Of a stretch of DNA of 64,000 nucleotides, positions 8,686 to 15,605 are shown piece by piece (position 1 is the first letter of the stretch; every line of letters starts with the position of its first letter). This stretch comes from Rhodococcus xishaensis (lineage in GTDB: Bacteria > Actinomycetota > Actinomycetes > Mycobacteriales > Mycobacteriaceae), in contig NZ_RKLO01000003.1 in NCBI RefSeq assembly GCF_004011825.1, positions 186,001 to 250,000 on the forward strand. The letters run 5' to 3'. The notes beneath the pieces are model-generated. The model ran no database searches. It was not told the DNA's origin and worked only from the letters and a program-made list of their open reading frames with translations. The position numbers and the translations under genes are program-made.

Positions 8686-9654
8686 TCAGGACCGGAGCAG
8701 CTCCGCCTTGCGGCCTGGGGATGCGAATGAAGCCTCGATCGAGTTGCGGGCGAGCAGATTCTCCTCGTCCTCGGTCAGCCCCAGCCGGTCGCGCAGCTGC
8801 GCGAAGTTCGCGCCGATGTCGCCACCGAAGTAGGCGGGGTCGTCGGAGTTCACGGTTACCCGTAGACCGGCCTGCAGCATGGTCCGCAGCGGATGGTCCT
8901 CGAGGGAATCCACCACCCGCAGGCATACATTCGAAAGTGGACACACCGTCAACGGGATCTCTTCGTCCACCAGTCGCTGGACCAGCGCCGGGTCCTCGAG
9001 GCAGCGGACACCATGGTCGATCCGTTCTGCACCGAGCAGATCCAGTGCCTGCCAGATGTACTCGGGTGGCCCCTCCTCACCGGCGTGTGCAACGACGTGC
9101 AGGCCTTCCGCCCGGGCACGGGCGAAGACGTCCTCGAACAGAGTCGGCGGGTATCCGACCTCCGCGGAATCGAGCCCGACGCCGATGATCGGCGCCCGCA
9201 ACCGTAGTAGCTCCGCCAGCACCTCCTCTGCGTCGTGCACCGGCTCGTCCCGCAGGAACGCCGCGATCAGTCCGCTGCTCACGCCGAACTCCCGCTCACT
9301 TGCGGCGAGCGCGTCGAAGATTCCGTCAAGCACCACCTGCAACGGCACACCACGCGAGATGTGCGCCTGCGGATCGAAGAAGATCTCCGCGTGGCGTACC
9401 CCCGCTGCGGCGGCACGCTGCAGGTAGTCGCGTGTGAGGTCGGCGAAATCCTCGGCCGTACGTAGCACAGCCATGTTCGCGAAGTACAGATCGAGGAACG
9501 ACTGCAGGTCGGCGAACTCGTAGCGGGCTTCCAGGTCCGCGAGCCCGCTGTACGGAAGGTGCATTCGATTGCGCTCGGCCAGCGCGAAGATCAACTCCGG
9601 CCCGAGCGCACCCTCGATGTGCATGTGCAGTTCCGCATATGGCGTCGCGGCCAT
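8686..9654 (-). CDS. Adenine deaminase (adenosine deaminase superfamily)
   Basis: This 322-aa zinc hydrolase of the adenosine/AMP deaminase superfamily carries the metal motif HMHIEG (H10, H12), HAGEE in the middle, and the C-terminal metal site NSDDPAYFGG. PLSNVCLRVVDSL with NSDDPAYFGG matches the adenine-deaminase branch (fungal Aah1, Pseudomonas PA0148) rather than true adenosine deaminases. The expected reaction is adenine to hypoxanthine plus ammonia in purine salvage. It is the last gene of a minus-strand operon, five bases after the enoyl-CoA hydratase stop, which is an odd partner for a purine enzyme. Subfamily assignment is from motifs recalled, not from an alignment. Confidence 0.85.
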   Translation of the reverse strand: MAATPYAELHMHIEGALGPELIFALAERNRMHLPYSGLADLEARYEFADLQSFLDLYFANMAVLRTAEDFADLTRDYLQRAAAAGVRHAEIFFDPQAHISRGVPLQVVLDGIFDALAASEREFGVSSGLIAAFLRDEPVHDAEEVLAELLRLRAPIIGVGLDSAEVGYPPTLFEDVFARARAEGLHVVAHAGEEGPPEYIWQALDLLGAERIDHGVRCLEDPALVQRLVDEEIPLTVCPLSNVCLRVVDSLEDHPLRTMLQAGLRVTVNSDDPAYFGGDIGANFAQLRDRLGLTEDEENLLARNSIEASFASPGRKAELLRS

Positions 9655-9659
9655 GCCGG

Positions 9660-10421
9660 TCAGCGCCCCTTCCAGATCGGTGCCCGCTTCTCGGCGAAGG
9701 CGGTGGCACCCTCACGTGCATCCTCGGAGACGAACACGGGGGCGATGGTCTCGAGCTGGCGTGCGAAAGCTTCATCGGAGGACCAGTCCCCGGACCGGAT
9801 GATCACTTCCTTCGTCTTGGCCACCGCAAGCGGGCCGTTGGCGGTGACACGTTCGGCGAGTGCGAACGCTCCCTCGAGCGCGGCGCCCGGCTGGGTCAAC
9901 GTGTTGACGAGCCCGTATGCGGCGGCCTCCTCCGCCGTGAACGAATCACCGGTAAGCGCATACTCCATCGCCTTCTGGTACGGGATTCGCTGGGGCAGGC
10001 GCAGCAGCCCGCCCGCGCCGGCGACCAGGCCTCGCTTGACCTCGGGGATCCCGAACTTCGCCTCGCGTGACGCGACTACCAGGTCCGTGGCGAGCACGAG
10101 TTCGGTGCCCCCGGCCAGCGCGTACCCCTCCACCGCAGCTATGAGGGGCTTGCGCGGCAGCGCCTCGGTGAATCCCAGTCCCCTACCCGGCGCCACGATG
10201 TTCTCGCCGGCCACGAACGCCTTGAGATCCATACCCGCACAGAAGTTTCCGCCGGCACCGGTGAGGATTCCGAGTGAGAGCCCATCGTCGCTGTCCAACT
10301 CATCGACAGCCGCCGCCAGTCCGCGGCTCACGGCACCGTTGATCGCGTTACGTGCATCCGGGCGGTTGATCGTGATCAGCAAGACACGGTCGCGGCGCTC
10401 GACCAGAACCTCATCCGACAT
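9660..10421 (-). CDS. Enoyl-CoA hydratase/isomerase (crotonase family)
   Basis: This 253-aa crotonase-fold protein has the N-terminal core RDRVLLITINRPDARNAI and the oxyanion-hole segment GAGGNFCAGMDLKAF (about residues 60-74). A second oxyanion region, AVEGYALAGGTELVLATDLVVA, follows at about 100-122. Family members hydrate trans-2-enoyl-CoAs or isomerise, dehalogenate or cleave CoA esters. The start at ATG 10421 lies inside the last codons of the upstream ligase gene (11-base overlap), which points to translational coupling. Together with the ligase it suggests activation and hydration of an acid. The exact acyl substrate is not identifiable. Confidence 0.87.
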   Translation of the reverse strand: MSDEVLVERRDRVLLITINRPDARNAINGAVSRGLAAAVDELDSDDGLSLGILTGAGGNFCAGMDLKAFVAGENIVAPGRGLGFTEALPRKPLIAAVEGYALAGGTELVLATDLVVASREAKFGIPEVKRGLVAGAGGLLRLPQRIPYQKAMEYALTGDSFTAEEAAAYGLVNTLTQPGAALEGAFALAERVTANGPLAVAKTKEVIIRSGDWSSDEAFARQLETIAPVFVSEDAREGATAFAEKRAPIWKGR

Positions 10422-11952
10422 CGGCACATCCCTTCGTCGTGGAACGATCCTCGAACCACGCACGCACCGAGCGCCGGTCGATTCGTCCCATGGAACTACG
10501 TGGTAGTACATCGATTTTCGCGCACAGCCGTCGCGGAAGCCGGTGGCCGAGAACCGCGTCGAGGAACTCACGGACAGCGTCGAGTTCGAGGTCCGCACCT
10601 GCCTTCGGGACCACGATGACGGCGAGGTCCCGCCCGCCAGCCGTCATCACGTCGACCGCAACAGCCTCGTCCACACCGGGGCACTCGAGCAGCGAGTCTT
10701 CGACCTCCCTGCTGTAGACCACGCCGCGAGACACCTCGATCGCGTCCGTTACGCGCCCTACGATTCGGAACCCACCGCCATGCCCGATCCGCGCGACGTC
10801 GCCGGTGCGCAGCCACCCACGCGCTGTCGTCCGCGCGGTGCCCTCGGGGTTACCCCAGTACCCCCGCATCACGCTCGGCCCGCGGCACCACAACTCTCCG
10901 ACACTGGCATCGTCTGCAGATCCCTTGACTGCGAACTCCATTCCACTATGAGGCAGTTCGGTCCGCCTGGTGACCGCGGTCATCGGCAGGATCATCCCGG
11001 CACCACCGGTTTCCGTCATTCCCCAGCCCGAGACGATCTGCGCTGCCGGAAAGCGATCGCACAACTGCTCCATCAGCGCAGGCGACACGATCTCGTCGTC
11101 GAGCGTGAGAACCCGCAATGATCCGAATGCAGCACCCGAGGTGCGCAGGGCCTGCCGACACAGATAGGTGGGAGCCGAAAGGCGTTCGATCCCTTCGACG
11201 TCGAAGGCGTGGCGCAGACTGTGGGCATCGAACTCGGGCGCCAGGACCACGGTGCCACCAGAGGCCAGGGTGGGCAGAAGTTGAGACACGCACACCGTGG
11301 CGGAACTGAGCGGCAGTGCCACGGCGTGCCACATGCCGTCCGGGGCAACACTCTCCGGCCCACCCCAGGATCGGATCACCGCCTCGATTGTGGAGAGCAC
11401 GTTCTCGTGGCTCAGCTCGACCCCTTTGGGCTGGCCCGTGGTGCCGCTGGTGTAGAACAGCAGCGCCGAATCGCCCAGCGCCGCACCGTCGTCGATGAAG
11501 GGTGTTCCGGTCGGCAGTTCCGAGTCGAGGACGAGGAGGCTTCCGCTGTCCGCGAGAATGCGACGTAACTGCGCGTCTGTGAGGCCAGGATGCACGGGCA
11601 CCGGCACGCCGCCGGCGAGCAGCACGCCGAGGAAGGCCTGCACCCACCGAACCCCATTCGGCATCCTGATCGCGACCCGATCGCCGATACCGACTCCCCG
11701 CTCGAGCATCCCACCCGCGATCCGGGACGCCGAGGTCCACAGTTGCGCGTAGGTCAGCCGCGGACCCCCACCGGCCTCGACGACGGCCTCGCGCCCCGCG
11801 TACCGGTGCGCGGCAACGTCGAGTAGTTCGGTCAAGCACGATGTGAGGCCGGTGAAGTGCAGCAAACCATCGGCGCAGCGCACCATCCGGTCATCATGCA
11901 ACCGACCGGTCTCGACGGGATACGCGAGCAGCGACGCCACAGCCACCTCCAC
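10411..11952 (-). CDS. AMP-dependent acyl-CoA ligase homologue with altered catalytic lysine
   Basis: This ANL-superfamily protein of about 513 aa has the adenylation motif LLFYTSGTTGQPKG and the later core motif GWGMTETGGAG. In the C-terminal motif, where the family normally has G-K (the catalytic lysine of the adenylation step), it reads SSMGRIDRRSV: arginine replaces lysine. The DNA (GGA CGA) supports this reading. It may catalyse only the thioester-forming half reaction, work slowly, or be a specialised ligase. It is first in the operon with the crotonase and deaminase. The start is ambiguous between GTG 11952 and GTG 11940; the latter has GGAGG just upstream. Confidence 0.82.
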   Translation of the reverse strand: MEVAVASLLAYPVETGRLHDDRMVRCADGLLHFTGLTSCLTELLDVAAHRYAGREAVVEAGGGPRLTYAQLWTSASRIAGGMLERGVGIGDRVAIRMPNGVRWVQAFLGVLLAGGVPVPVHPGLTDAQLRRILADSGSLLVLDSELPTGTPFIDDGAALGDSALLFYTSGTTGQPKGVELSHENVLSTIEAVIRSWGGPESVAPDGMWHAVALPLSSATVCVSQLLPTLASGGTVVLAPEFDAHSLRHAFDVEGIERLSAPTYLCRQALRTSGAAFGSLRVLTLDDEIVSPALMEQLCDRFPAAQIVSGWGMTETGGAGMILPMTAVTRRTELPHSGMEFAVKGSADDASVGELWCRGPSVMRGYWGNPEGTARTTARGWLRTGDVARIGHGGGFRIVGRVTDAIEVSRGVVYSREVEDSLLECPGVDEAVAVDVMTAGGRDLAVIVVPKAGADLELDAVREFLDAVLGHRLPRRLCAKIDVLPRSSMGRIDRRSVRAWFEDRSTTKGCADVG

Positions 11953-11969
11953 GAGTCGGGTTGGCCACG

Positions 11970-11987
11970 ACTATATGACCCCGGTCA
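11970..11987 (-). promoter_or_regulatory. Candidate -10 box and dyad upstream of the ligase operon
   Basis: On the minus strand a TATAGT hexamer (11975-11970) lies about 18 bases upstream of the ligase start. Immediately upstream is the inverted repeat TGACC-CC-GGTCA (11976-11987). Together they look like a promoter with an adjacent operator. No convincing -35 box was found, so confidence is low. Confidence 0.35.
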
Positions 11988-12078
11988 CAGATGTGTCGGA
12001 CGAACCGCACGGTCGGCGTGACGTAATCGCGCGGTTCGGGGCCGATGCCTGGCGCCGACGAGGCGTGCTCTCCGGCCC

Positions 12079-12942
12079 TCAGGCGGCTCGCTCGGCGTCC
12101 GCGCCGAGGATCTCGGTGAGCACCCGACCGAAGGTGTCGGGGTCGCCGATCAGCCAACCGTGACAGCCCGCCACCCGGTGTACGCGCGGGTTGCGAAGCG
12201 CACTGCGCAGGGACTCGAAGCTGGCCTGCGGAATGAAGGTGTCGCCCCGGCTCCACAGAAGCGTGGTCTTCAAACCGCGGTCGGCGATCCGGGTGGCCTC
12301 GGCGCGCAGGTCCGCGGTTCGCGCCAGCTCCCCGACCTGCCACAACGCAGACGGGCTGTGGACCATGTTGCGCACCGCGTCCCCGGTGATCGTCGCGATT
12401 GCCGAAACGGGTGTACCCGACAGGACCGCGTCGACAGCAGCGGAAACCCCCCACCGCCACAACGGCCGGTGCCTGATGTCGCGGACCTTCCCGTTCGGCG
12501 CCCATGCGCCACCGCCGACCGAGTTCACGAGCACGAGTCGCGATACGCGATCGCCGAGGTCATCCGCCGTTGCGAGGGCCACCCCGCCGCCGAAGGAGTG
12601 CCCCACGACGGTGACGGGTTCGTCGATGCCGAGCGAATCGAGGAATCTCCCAACCCACTTGGCGTACCCACCGAAACCGTGGTGCTGCGCCGACAGTGCG
12701 GCATTACCGCCGAAGCCCGGTAACGCCGGCGCGTACACGCGCACGCCCGTAGCGGCGAGCCGGTCGATCGCCCCCGCATAGGTCCGGTGGGTGAGACCGA
12801 AGCCGTGAAGGAAGATCACCGGTCGCCCGCGCCCGGCAACCCCGTAGGGGACCGTGCAGCCGTCGACGTCGACTTCGCGCCACGACGGTCCGAGGTCGGC
12901 GCGGGGGTCGATCGTCGGATGGAACTCCGGCTGTCGGCGCAT
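12079..12942 (-). CDS. Alpha/beta hydrolase
   Basis: This 287-aa alpha/beta-hydrolase has an oxyanion motif HGFGLT, a nucleophile elbow GHSFGGG (serine at about residue 117), a candidate acid in SRGDTFIPQ and a C-terminal histidine in CHGWLIGDP. There is no signal peptide, so it is cytoplasmic. Members include ester hydrolases, C-C bond (meta-cleavage product) hydrolases, epoxide hydrolases and haloperoxidases; I cannot choose between them. It lies directly downstream of three tandem LuxR-type regulators on the same strand. The DNA upstream of its start is homologous to the DNA upstream of the nearest regulator, so it is a candidate target of those regulators. Confidence 0.82.
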   Translation of the reverse strand: MRRQPEFHPTIDPRADLGPSWREVDVDGCTVPYGVAGRGRPVIFLHGFGLTHRTYAGAIDRLAATGVRVYAPALPGFGGNAALSAQHHGFGGYAKWVGRFLDSLGIDEPVTVVGHSFGGGVALATADDLGDRVSRLVLVNSVGGGAWAPNGKVRDIRHRPLWRWGVSAAVDAVLSGTPVSAIATITGDAVRNMVHSPSALWQVGELARTADLRAEATRIADRGLKTTLLWSRGDTFIPQASFESLRSALRNPRVHRVAGCHGWLIGDPDTFGRVLTEILGADAERAA

Positions 12943-12979
12943 TGGGATGCCTCACTTCGTGCAATCGGTGTCGGTTGGT

Positions 12980-13094
12980 AATAGCTTCGTTATCCGCACC
13001 CCATTTGCACCACGGTAGAATTACGTATTTATATACGTGTTCCGCGCCACAGGGTCCTCACGGTCACGTTCGTCCGCGAGGCCGATACCCCAGT
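12980..13094. repeat. Intergenic repeat, copy A (upstream of hydrolase)
   Basis: This whole gap between LuxR copy 1 and the hydrolase aligns without gaps to 15491-15605, the gap between LuxR copies 2 and 1, at a constant offset of 2511 bases. Shared blocks include TAGCTTCGT, TCCGCACC, ACGGTAGAA, TACGTGTT and GCGCCACAGG. Only this copy holds the AT-rich palindrome ACGTATTTATATACGT (13023-13038). It contains the presumed promoter of the hydrolase. Confidence 0.75.
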
Positions 13095-15461
13095 TCAAGG
13101 TGTTGATTCGTCGCGCTGTTCGGTGACCCATGCCGCGATCTGGGTGCGCGACCCGAACCCGAGTTTGGTGAGGACCCGCTCGACGTGGCCCTCTGCGGTG
13201 CGCAGCGCGATCATCAGCGTCTCGGCGATCTCCCGATCGGTCAGGCCACGAGCGACGAGTTCCGCGACCTCACGTTGGCGCGGGGTAAGCACAGACGTCG
13301 GAGCGGTCGGAATCGCGACTCGCATCGATGCGGTGGGCACATCACTCTGGGCCCGGGTGGGTTCGGTGCCGTCTTGCCGCGCGAGCGCGAACTCGACGGC
13401 CTCGGCGAACCCCAGGGCGGCACCCCGAGAGAAGGCCGCCTCGAAAGCCCGGTCACCGAGGATCCGACGGCACTGACTGCGGCACTCCTCGTGGTATTCG
13501 AGCATCGTTGGAATCGCCACCAGCGGCACGCCCATAGCGCGACGCATCCCCTCCGCCGCGCCCGCGAGGATCGCGCTTCGTTCGCCCTGCTGCGCATCAG
13601 CGGCGGCCCACGCCATTCCTTCGAGGCACCCTTCGCCGGCGAAATGATCGGCGACAGGCCGCGTGAGTGACAGCGCCTCGGCGAACAGCCCGGCCCCACG
13701 CTCGCGTTCACCTCGCCGCCACAGCGCGAGTCCGAGTATGTAAATGGCCTGGGCCTGGTACTTGCTCTCGCCGTTGGACCGTGTGATCGACAGCACTTCC
13801 TCGTGGTAAGCCGTCCCGAGGTCGGTGTCCCCGCCCATCCCGGCCGCCAGACCCAGCGACACCAGGGTGCAGACGAGTCGCTGCGGGTCGGGATGCGCCC
13901 GGAACGGCCCGAGCGCACCCTCGAGCAACTCGACGGCACGGACGCACTCGCCCTGGTAGAGCGCCTGCCGGCCGGCCGCGTGCAGGACGAGGGCATCGAC
14001 GTACGGGTCGTCGAGGACCCGGGCGAGGGGTTGCGCTCGAGCAATCAGGCCAGACGCCGCGGCGAAGTCTTCCTGCATGCCCGCGAGCAGGCTGGCATCG
14101 CAGAGCGCCGCGACGCGGATCGGATCGGGAACCTCGTCGGAGGCATCGAAGACGCGCGCAAACCAGCGCCGCCCCTCGTCGAGCATCCCTTTGCAGAACC
14201 AGAACGGGAACAGCGCCTTGGCCATCTGCACCCCGGTCGCTGCCTCCCCGGACCCGGTCGCGCAGAAGTCCAGGACCTCGCGCAGATTCGCGGTCTCCCG
14301 GGTGAGCCGTGCAATGATCTCCACCTGGCGAGGTCCGACCCAGTCGGCCTCTGAGTTCGTGATGAGAGCGTGGTACCAGTTCAGGTGCCGGCGCTGGCAC
14401 TGCGCCCGCTCTCCCGCCTCTTCGAGCTTCTCCTGCCCGTACTCACGCAACATCTCGAGCATCCGGTAGCGAACCACCGAACCGGACCGCTCCGCGATCA
14501 GGATCGACTTGTCGACCAGAGACCCCACCAAACCCAGCGTGTCCCCCGATTCAGCTTGGACGCATACGCCTTCGACGGCGTCCAGCTCGAATTCGCCTGC
14601 GAAAACCGACAACCAACTCCACAGCCGGCGCTCGTCCGGAGTACACAGCTCGTAGCTCCAATCGACACTCAATCGCAGCGTCTGCAGACGGGACGGAGCC
14701 ACCCGGCTGCCCGCGGTCAGCAACCGGTACCGGTCGGTGAGCCGCTCGAGGATCTGCTCCGGCGACAACACCCGCACACGAGCAGCCGCCAGCTCGATCG
14801 CCAGAGGCAAACCGTCCAGACGATGACAGATCCGGGCGATCGCAGCCCGGTTGCCCTCCGTGACGGCGAAACCCGGAACAGCGGCCTCGGCGCGCTCGAC
14901 GAACAGCGTCGCGGACTCGTAACTTGGCATCGCCCGAAGAGTCGGGGGCGAATCCGGGTCGGGAACCGGAAGCGGCGGCACCCGCAGAACCGCCTCACCA
15001 CCCACGTCGAGAGACTCCCGGCTCGTCGCGAGCACGCGAAGACCCGGGCACTTTCGCAGGAGCAGGTCGACCATCTCGGAGGCTGCCCCGACCAGGTGCT
15101 CACAGTTGTCGAGTAGGACGAGTAGATCCGCGTCGCCGAGGAAGTCCACCAGCAGATCGGTCGGCGAACGCGCGGCAAGATCGTGCAGCCTGAACGACGT
15201 GGCAACCGCGTTCGGGACCAAGTCCGGATCGTGCAGCGCCGAGAGTTCGACGAGCCATGCGCCGTCGCGGAAGTTCCGTTGCACCTCACCGGCAGCCTGC
15301 AACGCGAGCCGTGTCTTCCCGACGCCCCCGATGCCCGTCAACGTCACCAGACGAGACTCGGCGAGCAAACGCTTGGCCGCCGAGACCTCGCGACGTCGTC
15401 CGACGAATGTCGTCAGCGGGGCTGGAAGATTCCCGACCTTTCTCTCGGGGGCGGGCGACAT
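13095..15461 (-). CDS. ATP-binding LuxR-type transcriptional regulator, copy 1
   Basis: This 788-aa regulator has an N-terminal STAND/NB-ARC-like ATPase with FVGRRRE, Walker A GIGGVGKT (about residue 50) and Walker B LVLLDNCEHL. A large alpha-helical, TPR-like middle region follows (about 400-700). A LuxR/FixJ helix-turn-helix occupies the last 60 residues (LTPRQREVAELVARGL ... RTAEGHVERVLTKLG). Such proteins are thought to oligomerise on ligand and ATP binding and activate transcription. ATG 15461 was chosen because the protein there aligns with the starts of the other two copies (KVGNLPAPLTTFVG). It is the most diverged of the three tandem copies in the linker and HTH (LTPRQREVAELV against LTRRERQVADLV). 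The target genes are unknown; the adjacent hydrolase is a candidate. Confidence 0.88.
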   Translation of the reverse strand: MSPAPERKVGNLPAPLTTFVGRRREVSAAKRLLAESRLVTLTGIGGVGKTRLALQAAGEVQRNFRDGAWLVELSALHDPDLVPNAVATSFRLHDLAARSPTDLLVDFLGDADLLVLLDNCEHLVGAASEMVDLLLRKCPGLRVLATSRESLDVGGEAVLRVPPLPVPDPDSPPTLRAMPSYESATLFVERAEAAVPGFAVTEGNRAAIARICHRLDGLPLAIELAAARVRVLSPEQILERLTDRYRLLTAGSRVAPSRLQTLRLSVDWSYELCTPDERRLWSWLSVFAGEFELDAVEGVCVQAESGDTLGLVGSLVDKSILIAERSGSVVRYRMLEMLREYGQEKLEEAGERAQCQRRHLNWYHALITNSEADWVGPRQVEIIARLTRETANLREVLDFCATGSGEAATGVQMAKALFPFWFCKGMLDEGRRWFARVFDASDEVPDPIRVAALCDASLLAGMQEDFAAASGLIARAQPLARVLDDPYVDALVLHAAGRQALYQGECVRAVELLEGALGPFRAHPDPQRLVCTLVSLGLAAGMGGDTDLGTAYHEEVLSITRSNGESKYQAQAIYILGLALWRRGERERGAGLFAEALSLTRPVADHFAGEGCLEGMAWAAADAQQGERSAILAGAAEGMRRAMGVPLVAIPTMLEYHEECRSQCRRILGDRAFEAAFSRGAALGFAEAVEFALARQDGTEPTRAQSDVPTASMRVAIPTAPTSVLTPRQREVAELVARGLTDREIAETLMIALRTAEGHVERVLTKLGFGSRTQIAAWVTEQRDESTP

Positions 15462-15490
15462 GAACCGGCTCGCTTCCTCCCCCGCTGACA

Positions 15491-15605
15491 AATAGCTTCG
15501 TCGTCCGCACCCGATCGGCACGACGGTAGAACTACCTATCCCCGTACGTGTTCTGCGCCACAGGATCCTCCTGGGCGAGTGCCTCCGCTAGGTCGATATT
15601 CCAGT
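15491..15605. repeat. Intergenic repeat, copy B (upstream of LuxR copy 1)
   Basis: This segment is the gapless counterpart of 12980-13094. It links the end of LuxR copy 2 to the start region of LuxR copy 1 and must contain the copy-1 promoter. The palindrome of copy A is replaced here by CTACCTATCCCCGTACGT, so symmetry is lost while the flanking blocks are kept. It ends at the downstream edge of the duplicated gene unit. Confidence 0.72.
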
